Of a DNA stretch of 64,000 bases, positions 31,761 to 41,639 are shown piece by piece (position 1 is the first letter of the stretch; the number at the start of each line of letters is the position of its first letter). The position numbers and the translations under genes are program-made. This stretch comes from Athripsodes cinereus (lineage: Eukaryota; Arthropoda; Insecta; Trichoptera; Leptoceridae): assembly GCA_947579605.1 (NCBI GenBank), contig OX388325.1:9729572-9793571 (forward strand). The letters run 5' to 3'. The notes under the pieces were generated by a model, which worked only from the letters and a program-made list of their open reading frames with translations, did not search any database and was not told the origin of the DNA.

Positions 31761-33055
31761 AAGGGTTTTTCAACAAGGACTTTGTTTTTTAAAACAAAAT
31801 AAAACAAAAAAATTTGATGAAGATGATTAAAATTTTTATTGAATTACAAAGAGAAAAGTTTGGCAATTATGCATGAAAAATGATATCTGACAAATGTCCA
31901 CCACGAGCACGCTGACAGATGTCGATTCTTTCATCAAAGTTTTTAATCACTATTTGGCAAAATGGCGGGACTATTTCGCTAATCACATCACGGATTTTGA
32001 GTTTTAAGGCTGCAATCGATTCGATTGGCTCCGTATAGACTCTGTCCTTAACATAGCCCCACAAAAAATAATCCAGTGGCGTTAAATCACACGATCTGGC
32101 TGGCCACTTAACAGCTGAGTTTCGTGAAATCATGCGATCGGGAAATTTGGTTTGTAATAAATTGATCGTTTCATTGGCTGTGTGACATGTGGCACCGTCC
32201 TGTTGAAACCACATGTCAGTGATATCCACGTCATCAATAATAGGCCAAAATTGAGTTGTCAACATCTTGCGATAGCGTGATCCATTGACCGTTACCGCAT
32301 TTCCAGTCTCATCTTCGAAAAAAAACGGCCCAATCACGCCTCCAGACCACATAGCGCACCATACAGTGACACGCTGAGCATGCAACGGCTTCTCAATAAT
32401 TGCTCTAGGATTTTCAGAAGCCCAAATGCGGCAATTTTGCTTGTTGACGTACCCTGACAAGTGAAAATGGGCTTCGTCTGAAAAAATGATTTTTTCAGAA
32501 AAACCAGCGGGTTGTTCCTGAATGAATTGAGCGAATCTACGGCGATTTGAATGGTCGTTCGGCTTCAATTCCTGCACCAGTTGAACCTTGTAAGGCTTCA
32601 AAGCCAAATCCTTACGCAAAATTCGCCATGTGGTGGTTTTGGATAACCCCAATTGTCGAGAACGTCGAGGAATTGACAAATTTGGATCTGCTTCAACACT
32701 GTGGCTCACGGCTGCGATGTTTTCAGTTGAACGACCCGGTCGTACACGCGTTGGTGTTACACATTTTGTATCGAGCCTGTCGACTCAAATTTAGCGACCA
32801 AATTCTTAATAGCGGTCTCAGAAGGACGATTATGTTGTCCGAAAATATCACGAATTTGACGAAATGTCACTTTAGCAGAACCACCATTTTCATAATGGAT
32901 TTTAATTATTTTAATGCGATTTTCAAGCGAAATTGAATTCATTGCAACAATTGCCAATGCATCCACTACGAATACGTCAAAAAATTAAATGTCAAAACTA
33001 TCATGTTGCTGGTGTTGCCACAATTAAAAAACAAAGTTCTTGTTGAACAACCCTT
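31761..33055 (-). mobile_element. Mariner (rosa-like, DD41D) transposon, nearly complete
   Basis: 1295 bp with 32-bp terminal inverted repeats (31761-31792 and 33024-33055; 30 of 32 match; both start AAGGGTT and contain TTCAACAAG and ACTTTGTTTTTTAA). TA precedes the left end, and TA lies one base beyond the right end. It encodes one transposase with a single small frame lesion. It could still be a substrate in trans. Confidence 0.9.
31867..32966 (-). pseudogene. Mariner transposase, DD41D, one frameshift
   Basis: The N-terminal part (32966-32757) starts MDALAIVAMNSISLENR and has helix-turn-helix sequence ('TFRQIRDIFGQHNRPSETAI', 'NLVAKFESTGSIQNV'). The second part (in frame down to the stop at 31867) has the catalytic blocks 'KIIFSDEAHFHLSG' (first Asp), 'MWFQQDGATCHT' (second Asp) and 'CDLTPLDYFLWGYVKDRVY' (third Asp). 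Counting gives 41 residues between the second Asp and the Asp of PLD, the DD41D spacing of the rosa group. The frame breaks near 32755-32760, where a GT dinucleotide appears duplicated. No other lesion was seen. Total length would be about 365 residues, as expected for the group. Confidence 0.9.
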
Positions 33056-33093
33056 ATACATTATATCTAACATATATGTAAAACATTAATTAG

Positions 33094-33588
33094 CGGACGG
33101 TGTGGCGAAGAGGTAACGCTCTTGCTTTTGATCACGAGATCCCGGGTTCAATTCCCGACCGGGGCAAAATGAAAAATGACTTTTTTCAAATTGTTCAGGG
33201 TTAAGGTGTTACATGTTTATATGTTTTGCGTATTGTTTACATGTGCTTTAGTGAAGAATGAGGATATCAGGAGAATAAGCGGATGAGAGAGGAGTGTTTT
33301 GGATAGAATTCGTTAAATAAGTAGGTAACGATGTTAGTACACCTAATACTAGATTCAACTTCTCAACTCAAACTCAACAAATTCCAACCGGGTTAGTTGG
33401 AAGACATCGCATTTTAGCGATAAACTCGCCCTCTGTACATTGAATTTATAATTGTTATTTTTATGCCACTATTTCACTATGTAATATTGTAACCAATGTA
33501 CAGTAAAGAATAAAATAAATAAATAAATAAATAGATTCATATCTTAGTTTGGGACTAGCTTGGTCTGTGTGAATTGTCTATACATGTT
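33094..33588 (+). repeat. SINE-2 copy split by LINE-A and LINE-B fragments
   Basis: The head 'gtgtggcgaagaggtaacgc' (A box) and 'cccgggttcaattcccgacc' (B box) lie at 33100-33165. The tail 'agtttgggactagcttggtc' lies at 33544-33563. Between them is a LINE-A piece (33252-33330, encoding 'NEDIRRISG' and 'ECFG*NS'-like residues) and a LINE-B tail (33388-33534). AGATTCA precedes (about 33350-33356) and follows (33533-33539) the LINE-B insert, a likely short target duplication. Confidence 0.75.
33388..33534 (+). repeat. LINE-B 3' tail inside SINE-2
   Basis: 'gggttagttggaagacatcg', 'cattttagcgataaactcgc', 'cctctgtacattg', 'aatattgtaaccaatgtaca', then (AAATA)n at 33512-33534. This is the cleanest plus-strand copy of this tail. 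Confidence 0.8.
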
Positions 33589-33850
33589 ATTTATTTATTT
33601 ATTTTATTCTTCACTGTATATTGGTTACAATATTAGAAAATAAAACAGAATCATAAAAATATCAGCTATACAATTCAATGTACAAAGGGCGAGTTTATCA
33701 CTAAAATGTAATGTCTTCCAGCAAACCCAGTTACGTTAAATGTTAAAAGACGGATGTTATTCTTCGTGCCACAAAAAAACATTAAGAAATTCGCAATGGG
33801 TGGCAGTATACCTCATTACTGTCGAATTTAATTGGTTAAATATCCTAAAT
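33589..33850 (-). repeat. LINE-B tail (33589-33735) and SINE-1 fragment (33755-33850)
   Basis: Left part: (TTTA)n, 'attcttcactgtatattgg', 'gcgagtttatcactaaaat', 'aatgtcttccagcaaaccc'. Right part: 'ttcttcgtgccac', 'aagaaattcgcaatgggtgg' and 'cctcattactgtcgaattt', the SINE-1 middle in minus orientation. Confidence 0.7.
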
Positions 33851-34660
33851 ATAGTGTTTTACAGATAGATACCTTAAATGAAATGATGGTGTGAGTGAAT
33901 GAATGAACATATTATTTTTCATAAAGTTTGTTATTAAATATATTTTATATACGTACATCCAGAACCTTTGTGTCTTGTACTACATTGAGTTTCCAAGGAG
34001 TTCTTATCGATTTTTTCTGGTTCATGTATTTCTTTCATTCGTATTTTGTACAGTAGGTATATGTATACTTATGTACAGAAGAAGGAAAGGTAAAATTATA
34101 ATACCTCTTTACCAGTGACATTAATACTAGACAAGGAACTTTAGAAAGAGAAAATTAGTGTCTTATTGGTCCAATTCAATTTTATTTTAATCAGTCTTAA
34201 ATGAGCATTCAAGGCAATAGTAGACTAAGCCACATAATGACCAATATTTATTTATAATATATTATATTTATTAACACAATATACGGCTTAACAGTCTTTA
34301 GAGTACAATAACTTAAAAAAACATTCTTGAAACAAATAAAATTAACATATTATAAGAGAAAATGTATACAAAAACATGACAATAGAAGCTACAGGGGATT
34401 CTCAATGGAAAGCATGTTTCTACCTTCGAAGAAACCCGCTCACAGCACAATTCCTCACGGTGTACTCCGAATCGTTAAAAGATATCGACTTCAACACAGT
34501 AACTATTCCCTATTACATGGAGTCGATTCATTTATGACTAATAGCTATAGTTTGACGATGATCCCATAGCAAATATTACATTTTCAAATTCTAAAGGACG
34601 GACGCGTTGAGTAAGATAAATTGCCTGCATAATATGGGCTTAAGGACAATTAGAAAAAAA
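33851..34660. other. AT-rich spacer
   Basis: ORFs of 70-80 codons at 33903-34118 and 34327-34569 have no recognisable domain and biased composition; I do not call them genes. Nothing else was identified. Confidence 0.5.
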
Positions 34661-34662
34661 AA

Positions 34663-34795
34663 ATCGTCGTGTATGTATGAAAAACTCGATGAATGTAGAG
34701 GGAGCGAAGGAAGTGTGCAGGGATAGATCTATATGACACTCCGTTCTCTCTGCCTACCCCACCTGGAAAACGGCGTGATGGTATAGATAGTTAGA
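34663..34795 (+). repeat. LINE-A 3' end
   Basis: 'gtatgaaaaactcgatgaatg', 'gagggagcgaaggaagtgtg', 'ctccgttctctctgcctacc', 'ccacctggaaaacggcgtga' and 'tggtatagatag' match the end of LINE-A at 54480-54608. Confidence 0.8.
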
Positions 34796-35330
34796 ATATT
34801 TTATGAATAGTCTATGGTTAGATATATATGTCTATGGGTACATTATTATCATTATGGAACATATTTCAAACGCCTGGTGGTTGTTCATGGAACTAATTTG
34901 ACAGCTCTTAATCAAACTTAATTTATTAGTAGTAAAATAATGCACCTACTCCCTGCCTAACCAAATGTATTGATAAATATTAGTGAATATTTTTTCCTTT
35001 AATTTTGTTGAGAATGTAATAGATCACTCACACTATTTTTGTTTCATGTAAAAAGTAGTAAGTACTGCTTTATTTATTTATTCTTAAGGGACACAAACAG
35101 TTCAACTTAACAAATATTAACATTCATATTTCTCAAAAAAATAAACCAATCAATGTCCCGCAAATTACCGAAGCGTATGACGAACACGTTGCTAGTAAAC
35201 ACTAATAATACATACTTTACCCTACTTAAATGAAAAAAAAAACAAGACAAATATCATGAAAATAAATAGTTAAAAATTACACTACAATAGAATTTATAAT
35301 AATTAAAATTAAAAAAGTTTAAATTAAGAA
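34796..35330. other. AT-rich spacer
   Basis: Nothing recognised. Confidence 0.5.
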
Positions 35331-35575
35331 TTGATCGAATCTCTGTTTTTCATTAAGAATTGATCGAATCTCTGTTTTTCTTTGAAGTGAGTATCTCCTC
35401 CAAGGGACATTATTAGATTGTAATTTAGGGGAGAATTTTGTCGGGGGGAGCCCTTTAGGCAAAACCTGAGCCCTCCCTTTTCGAAAAACATTTTGTTTCG
35501 TTGAGTCTAATGGATGATATAGGAGCTCAGCTCTTAAAACATCCAAGGGAATACGGTAGAAACCCTTTATTGTCC
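35328..35575. repeat. 28-bp tandem duplication and Repeat D copy 2
   Basis: TTAAGAATTGATCGAATCTC with CTGTTTTTC occurs twice (35328-35381). From about 35380, Repeat D follows: 'gtgagtatctcctccaaggg', 'gggagaattttgtcgggggg', 'gatataggagctcagctctt' and 'acatccaagggaata'. Copy 1 is at 21510-21690. Confidence 0.7.
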
Positions 35576-35624
35576 TGTAAAAAGCAAGTTTTTCATCTAA
35601 CAGGCAACATGAATAAAATATTCA

Positions 35625-35715
35625 CCATTTGCAATTCAGCGATGAAGTGTGACATCCATCCTGAATAGGTACATATTTTTTTATGACATGACATCTTTCA
35701 CAAAAGGGATAACCA
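35625..35715 (+). repeat. SINE-1 middle fragment
   Basis: 'caattcagcgatgaagtgtg' and 'acatccatcctgaat' match the SINE-1 centre. It ends at the TTAA-flanked MITE. Confidence 0.6.
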
Positions 35716-35730
35716 GTTAAGGGGCCCTTT

Positions 35731-36745
35731 AGCAAAAACGATAAAACATTCAATTTTCAACAAGTTTGGTACACAAACTCTCAAAACTTGTTGACCCTAC
35801 GAACATTTTGATTTGATAAAATATGAAAAAAAATATTAATTACCAATATCAAACTTTAACTTTAAAAAAAAAACTCGATTTTAGCTTCATAGTATTCGTT
35901 TATAAAAAAGCATATTTCTAAAAATCGAATTCGGGGGTGTGTTTGGTACATCAATGCACGAGAATCCTACAAATTTTCATATATTTATTTTAATATTGAG
36001 AATATTTAGATAGTTATAACCAGTTTATAGGGATAACCCTTTAGCAAAAACGATAAAACATTCAATTTTTAACAAGTTTGGTACACAAACTCTCAAAACT
36101 TGTTGACCCTAAGAACATTTTGATTTGATAAAATATGAAAACAAATATATCAAACTTTAACTTTAAAAAAAAAAACTTGATTTTAGCTTCATAGTATTCG
36201 TTTATAAAAAAGCATATTTCTAAAATACGAATTCGGGGGTGTGTTTGGTACATAAATGCACGAGAATCCTACAAATTTTCATATATTTATTTTAATATTG
36301 AGAATATTTAGATAGTTATTACAATTATAGAACAAAAAAAAGAAGTATTTTTTTTTGTTTTTTTCATGGATATTGACCGACTTAAAAAATATTTTTTTGT
36401 TAAAATTTCTCATATTTTGAAACCAAAAATCACCACATGAACTCAATTTTTTTAATACTAAAAAAAGTTTGCTAAAATCTATAGTATTTATATGCTTGAT
36501 AGGATTAATAAAAACTATATATATTACAAATAATTTGTATTTTGATATTACAAAGAGTACCTAAATAAATCTCGTCAGTCTGCGATTTATTTATTTTTTA
36601 GTAAAAAACTAATATTATTGGTAATAAATATTTGATTTTTTATTTTATCAAATCAATATGTTCGCAAGAGTCAACAAGTTTTGGCAGTTTTTCTATCAAA
36701 TTTGTTTAAAATTGAATATTTTACCGTTTTTGCTAAACGGGGCCC
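35731..36745. mobile_element. Palindromic TTAA-flanked MITE, copy 2, with duplicated left arm
   Basis: 1015 bp between TTAA at 35727-35730 and 36746-36749. The left end (GGGGCCCTTTAGCAAAAACG) matches the right end of copy 1 in complement, and the right end matches the left end of copy 1, so it sits in inverted orientation. The first about 300 bp are repeated in tandem from about 36033 ('ccctttagcaaaaacgataa', 'cgaattcgggggtgtgtttgg' in both), and the junction reuses flank-like sequence 'gataaccagtt'. This explains its greater length compared with copy 1 (735 bp). Confidence 0.85.
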
Positions 36746-36759
36746 TTAATGAACATATG

Positions 36760-37405
36760 TAATCAAAATGGAAGTCGTTCTTTCCTTGTCAATAAAAATA
36801 AGATATTCAGGAGGGATGGCATGCCTCATCACAGCTCAATTGAAAATATTAATGTCTCAGCATGAATATGATATTTTACGAATACTAACCCTAATACTAC
36901 ACTCGAAAACTTACAGAACACTGTTGAAGCTTTATTCTTTGCTGAAAGATTTTTGAAGTTGAATGGAATTTTAAAAAGTTTGAAAATTTGTTTCCTAATT
37001 TTAAAACTATCGTAAAGTTCGTATTTTTACGAATTTATGTGTTGAAATAGAATCACCTTGCGCTTCATTCTCTTTGCCTATCTCGCAAGATATGCGGCGT
37101 GGGGTTGCGAAATATTTACAAGAAAAGAAACAAAAGAAGAAAGCCCACCCTTTTGAAGGCAGTGGAAATAATATATAAAAACTTTTTTGTCTTTTTACCT
37201 TTGTTAATATAAAATATAAATACTTTTGAAAATATAATAATATTCTTAGTAGACAAATACTAGATTTTAAACCCTATCTTACTATCTATACCATCACGGC
37301 AACTCACACAAGCGAGCTAGTCAGTAAATTTATTATAATAAAATGTCGTAAAAATAAGAGTCGTTTTCTCCGTTAATAGAAAATTAAGATATTGAGGAAG
37401 GGTAA
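36760..37405 (-). repeat. Two SINE-1 fragments with AT-rich spacer
   Basis: At 36765-36850: 'aagatattcaggagggatgg', 'catgcctcatcacagctcaa'. At 37275-37400: 'tctataccatcacggcaac', 'tcacacaagcgagctagtc', 'aagatattgaggaagggta'. The spacer between holds 'tctttgcctatctcgcaaga' near 37071, possibly an old LINE-A-like end. Confidence 0.6.
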
Positions 37406-37424
37406 AATAACATAACATGTATAG

Positions 37425-37652
37425 ACAATTCACACAGACCGAGCCAGTCCCAAATTAATGTATGAATCTTGCATTATGGGTACTAACACGACGATACACA
37501 TATTTACAATGCACTGAACACATATATATGCAACACCCAGATCCAGGAATACTTGAAAAAGGTCATTCTTCATTTTGCTCTGGCCGGGAATCGAACCCGG
37601 GATCTCGTGACTCAAAGGCAAGTGCGTTAGCCTCCGCGCCACACCGGCTGTC
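37425..37652 (-). repeat. SINE-2, best-preserved tRNA head
   Basis: The minus strand begins 'gccggtgtggcgcggaggct' (A box) and continues 'cacgagatcccgggttcgat' (B box GGTTCGATTCC). Then follow 'aatgaagaatgac', 'ggatctgggtgttgc', 'cgtgttagtacccataatg' and the end 'tttgggactggctcggtctg'. The two boxes are spaced as in RNA polymerase III promoters. It is about 228 bp. Confidence 0.85.
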
Positions 37653-37684
37653 TAAAATATCTACTATTTTGTTTTTATGAGCAC

Positions 37685-37850
37685 GGAGAAGATGGAAAAA
37701 AACACTTTCAAATTCGTTGAGAGAAGCTTCAGCGTCGAGGGGCCAACTGCTTGGAATCTATGGCAGAATCAGCCTACTTCCACATTCAGGAGCAAGCTGA
37801 AGGCTTGCTATTCAGTAGAAGAAGACGTATGTCGCTTTTGAGATGGTCAC
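37685..37850 (+). pseudogene. CR1/Jockey-type RT C-terminal fragment
   Basis: The plus frame gives 'SVERSFSVEGPTAWNLWQ', 'NQPTSTFRSKLKACYSVEED'. This is the usual last block of CR1/Jockey LINEs (F-x-x-x-G-P-x-x-W-N-x-L-P ... T-F-K-x-x-L-K). Only the tail end remains. Confidence 0.75.
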
Positions 37851-38684
37851 GGATCATAAACGGCGCAAAATACATATACCTAGTCGATATTGTATTGTTT
37901 TATATTGTATATGATTATGGCTTACATGTTTAATACACACATTTTTTGCTGTCTAATGTATTTGTAAAAATGCCATGATTTTATAGATGCACAATATTTT
38001 GAAGAAATACTTTCTTTACTTTTCGTTTTTGCTCTAAGTCTTTCCGTTCCAATAAGCGATGACAGAGATCGCCCTGTCATCATCTAGAATCAGATCTTTA
38101 GGACTACAGCTGGCCTCCATCAGTAGGTACGCATAATATTGTGAACACATATTATAGGTACATGAGTATTCAATGGTCTCGCATATTATTTGTATAAACA
38201 TTTCAAATCAATATTTTTTTTTATCTTAGTCTCATTCTATTCTCCCTTAATAGTTACTTTGTTTTCTTAGCATCAATAGAATTCTATATTGCTATAGGTA
38301 TATTTATTTATGTTTACTTATCGATTGATATTTTTTCTTTGTTGATTTTGATTTTGAGCGAAAAGAGGTTTATAATTTTGAAAAGTATTTACTTACCTAT
38401 GCAAAGCTTTTGTTTAGGGATTTCAGTGATTTTTCTTGTTGTTGTACTTTTTGAAAATAAACATTGGTTGTTTTCTTATATATGTAAAAACCTATCATAC
38501 GCAATCACTCTCAAGAAAAGTGCACATTAAGACTTGTCGAACTAAACATATCCAAAATTTATTCTAATTTGTATAATAACTTTTTTTTGTGTGGTGCAAT
38601 AACTTAAAAGAAATTTTGTAACATACCTAATGTAATTTTTGTATTTTTTCATTAATAGCTGTTAAGTACTGAATGTACTCGTAG
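37851..38684. other. AT-rich spacer
   Basis: Nothing recognised. It ends with the left target duplication ATAAATTCT (38685-38693) of the LINE-A insertion. Confidence 0.5.
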
Positions 38685-38693
38685 ATAAATTCT

Positions 38694-39081
38694 ATCTATC
38701 TATCTATCTATTCCCTCACGCCGTATCCAAAGTGGGGTAGGCAGAGAGAACGGAACGCCAATTAGATCTGTCCTTAGGTACATACTTCTTTCGCTTCCTC
38801 TACAGTCATACAATTTCTCATGCACGCACGTCGGTTTCTTTTACTCAAAACACGGCCGTCCTTGAGAATTTGATCTACACGTTCAAGCCATGTAGTTCTC
38901 GGACGCCCGCGCTACCTCACACCCCTCCTTTCAGCCAAGTATATCCTCTTTGTCATTCTTTCCTCTTTCATTCGTTCCACATGACCAAACCATCTCAATT
39001 TATTTACACGCATTCTATCCACAACACTCCTCTTGCATCCACTCAATCTTCTAATATTCTCATTCCTCACTCTATCACGCA
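38694..39081 (-). pseudogene. LINE-A 3' insertion with 9-bp target duplication
   Basis: ATCTATCTATCT tail on the left, then the same coding block as 22439-22826 ('ctcacgccgtatccaaagtg', 'cacggccgtccttgagaatt', 'ctcggacgcccgcgc'). It is flanked by ATAAATTCT at 38685-38693 and 39082-39090. 5'-truncated. Confidence 0.9.
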
Positions 39082-39212
39082 ATAAATTCTTTTGTAAAAA
39101 TATGTCAATAGAGCTGAAAAACTAACTATATTTTGAAATCTCAACCGGAGAACCACGTTAACTTTGTGCAAAATCTAATCAAAAGAAGTGAGAAAGGCGT
39201 CGCAACACTTAC

Positions 39213-39341
39213 GAACCCTCCGGCCGAAGTGATCACCTTCTGTGCCAACGGACAACCGCTCATCAATTCCGCTATTCTCACTGTCACAATGTAAGGTCCA
39301 CCAATCGAGAAACACTTTACCATAGAAAAAACCATTTTCAT
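39213..39341 (-). pseudogene. Candidate internal exon, 129 bp, unknown protein
   Basis: On the minus strand an acceptor (pyrimidine-poor, ending GCTCAG) precedes 39341 and a strong GTAAGT donor follows 39213. The 129 bases are open in two phases. Phase 0 reads MKMVFSMVKCFSIGGPYIVT ... AQKVITSAGGF (43 codons). The alternative phase reads ENGFFYGKVFLDWWTLHCDS ... DHFGRRV. I recognise neither. A piece of it (GGACCTTACAT...ATTGTGACAGTGAGAATAGC) recurs in rearranged form at 53371-53420, so it may belong to a repeat instead of a host gene. Confidence 0.3.
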
Positions 39342-39441
39342 CTGAGCATTGTGCCCTGTTCCAGATAAATAATATAAAATTTGTAAAATTTTTCTAACTT
39401 AAATTGATTGATTTCCATACTAACATTGATTTTCACCGCTA

Positions 39442-39852
39442 TCTATCCAGTATATAAAATTCTCGTGTTTATTCTATTCTATTTTCAAAGGCCATCCACT
39501 CGTTTACGAGTGATCAGGAATTCTCGTGTCACGGTGTTTGTTATCATACTCCTCTTCTGATGAAATTTGTGTACTTATCGGGTAGGTCTGAGAATCGGCC
39601 AACATCTATTTTTCATACTTCTAAAAGTTGTGGTCCACACCAATTTTTTTTTTTGGTAATTTTTTTTGTTTATTTTTTTTATTGTGAGGCATTAAAAATA
39701 CATACAGCCCTAAATTTTCACTCTTCTATCTTCAATTCCTATTTTTTAATAGCGATATTAGTAACTCGAATCATTTTCAACTCCGGTCGATATAATATGT
39801 ACATATAATGTATGTACCTTTATGGCAAAACAACGTTTGCCGGGTCAGCTAG
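39442..39852 (+). mobile_element. Short non-autonomous Helitron-type element with 50-bp insertion
   Basis: It starts TCTATCCAGTATATAAAATT after A (39441) and ends CTAG (39849-39852) before T. A GGCAAA-TTTGCC hairpin precedes the end by 7 nt. It shares 'tatcgggtaggtctgagaat' and 'acaacgtttgccgggtcagc' with 9039-9375. A 50-bp foreign piece (39469-39518) sits near the 5' end, flanked by AATTCTCGTGT (39458-39468 and 39519-39529). Confidence 0.8.
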
Positions 39853-40164
39853 TTTTTTTTTAATATAAATTTCATAGGATTTTACTATTTTGAAAATACA
39901 GTTTTATAGAAATCAACACTAATAATATTTTTGCACTAATGTCATTTTGGACATGTTCACTTTTGATTCCAAACCATTTTAACTATTGACAGCTGGGAAA
40001 AAAAATTAGTCAGACATAAATTTGGAACATTGCTAATATCCGTTAGTGAATAAAGTGTTACTTAGTTTGCAAGTGAACTAAGATAAATGCATAATATTGT
40101 GAGTACAGCTTAATTGTTTGTTTTCTTATTATCGTCACAAAAGGTCACAGTTTTCCACTCTTTT

Positions 40165-40380
40165 CCGTAAGTTTTCGTGTGTCATATTAAAAGGCAGGTG
40201 TTCAAAAAAATAAAGATATTTTACATGTTAAATTCAACAATGAGGTTTGCCACCCACCTGAATGTCTTTTTGCTGGCGCGGAGAGGACAGTTTGCATGTT
40301 AATTGAATGCGTCTGGTCTGCTGGCTACCCCACTTGTGAGATATGCTGTGATGGGATAGTAGTAGTAGTAGTAGTAGTAA
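40165..40380 (+). repeat. SINE-1 copy with (TAG)n tail
   Basis: 'gtaagttttcgtgtgtc', 'aaaggcaggtgttc', 'caatgaggtttgccacccac', 'ctggctaccccacttgtgag' and 'tgatgggatagtagtagtag' follow SINE-1 order. Tail at 40359-40379. Confidence 0.85.
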
Positions 40381-40816
40381 AAGGTGAAATAAAATGATAA
40401 ATTATATTATCAAAGTCAAATGAGAAAACTGTCATTCATCATACGTCAAAATATCTACAAAACAACACCCCAGGACTCAAGAAAAAAATATCTAATTTGT
40501 AAAGCAGACCCTTCGCAGTCTTGGTTAATATGACAAAATTGCCTAATGTCTTGGAAGGGTTATTTTTTCTCCGTAAAAGGCTACTACCTTGAACTTATGT
40601 ACTATGTTTTGTCTTCTACTGTATATTCAAAAGGGTGTTTTTTTAGACTTCTAGAGAAGAAAGTTACCTACTTAATATTATTAGAAATGAGATAAAGTTG
40701 TATTTTTATTTTAATATATATAATATGCCATCTCGAGATATTTTCATACAGTGTAGTTAATAACAGACTATCCACATATAAAAAACGTTATTTCGTCCTC
40801 TCCTCGCCAATAAAAG

Positions 40817-40939
40817 GAAGATATCGCATTCTAGCGATAAATCCGCCCTCTGTACATTGAGTAGTAAAACTATTTTTTATGATACTTTGTGTTGATTTGA
40901 AATATTGTAACCCATGTGCAGTGAAGAACGAAATGAATA
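40817..40939 (+). repeat. LINE-B 3' tail with target duplication
   Basis: 'gaagatatcgcattctagcg', 'ccgccctctgtacattgagt', 'aaatattgtaacccatgtgc'. Flanked by AATAAAAG at 40809-40816 and 40940-40947. Confidence 0.75.
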
Positions 40940-41082
40940 AATAAAAGTTAAAGACATTAAGAATGAGTAGTATATAGTTTACGGGAAAAAGCTTTACCAC
41001 TTTTGCTGTAAGTTTTCGAGTGTCCTGTAAAAGACAGTTATTTTTAAAACATTACGAATAAGACACTAAGTTTACGTTGTTC

Positions 41083-41143
41083 TTATTCGCACGGCGTGCG
41101 AATAATATTTCTCTCCTTATTCGCACACTACCGTGCGAATAAG
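41083..41143. repeat. Two adjacent TTATTCGCAC hairpins
   Basis: TTATTCGCAC-ggc-GTGCGAATAA (41083-41105) is followed 10 nt later by CTTATTCGCAC-actacc-GTGCGAATAAG (41116-41143). Both stems are perfect and share the same 10-bp arm. The source is unknown; it may be a tiny foldback or the ends of a decayed element. Confidence 0.7.
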
Positions 41144-41204
41144 AGGTGAGATGACAAAGTGACACACGTCGAGAGTATGATAATGTTTTTATTTTTTTTA
41201 TTTT

Positions 41205-41540
41205 TAGTCTTAATTTCGATCTGTAACAATCAACAATTATATATCTATATCGTAAAACTAATAAGTATGTGTATATAGTAATTTTTCATCGTTTTATGAG
41301 ACTATTTGGCGTGTTTCTGATATATTTACCTATAAAAAACACTCCAAGTGTGCTATTTGTATGAAAAAATTCTTTTCTTTTTTATTTGTTAGTCTTAATT
41401 TCGATCTGCAACAATCAACCTTTTTGTATCTATATCGTAAAACTAATAACTATGTGTATATAGTAATTTTTCACCCTTTTATGAGACTATTCGGCGGTTT
41501 TTTTTATATGTTTAATTTGCAGGAATTTGTAAAGATTTTG
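41205..41540. repeat. Direct duplication, 185-bp period
   Basis: 'tagtcttaatttcgatctg' starts at about 41205 and again at about 41390. Each is followed by 'aacaatcaac', 'tatctatatcgtaaaactaa', 'tgtgtatatagtaatttttc' and 'ttttatgagactatt'. The copies differ by several substitutions. No gene inside. Confidence 0.8.
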
Positions 41541-41639
41541 TCACATTCAAAATAACAATATTCACTTATTTACCAACATAAATTAGGCAAGTAACAGGTT
41601 TTGATACCTGTATCTCCTAAATATAGGTCCGTGAAAATG

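Noticed and set aside
37425..37652. Possible tRNA gene because of good A and B boxes
   Set aside because: No proper anticodon and acceptor stems, a repeated 150-bp non-tRNA body and several copies show it is a SINE.
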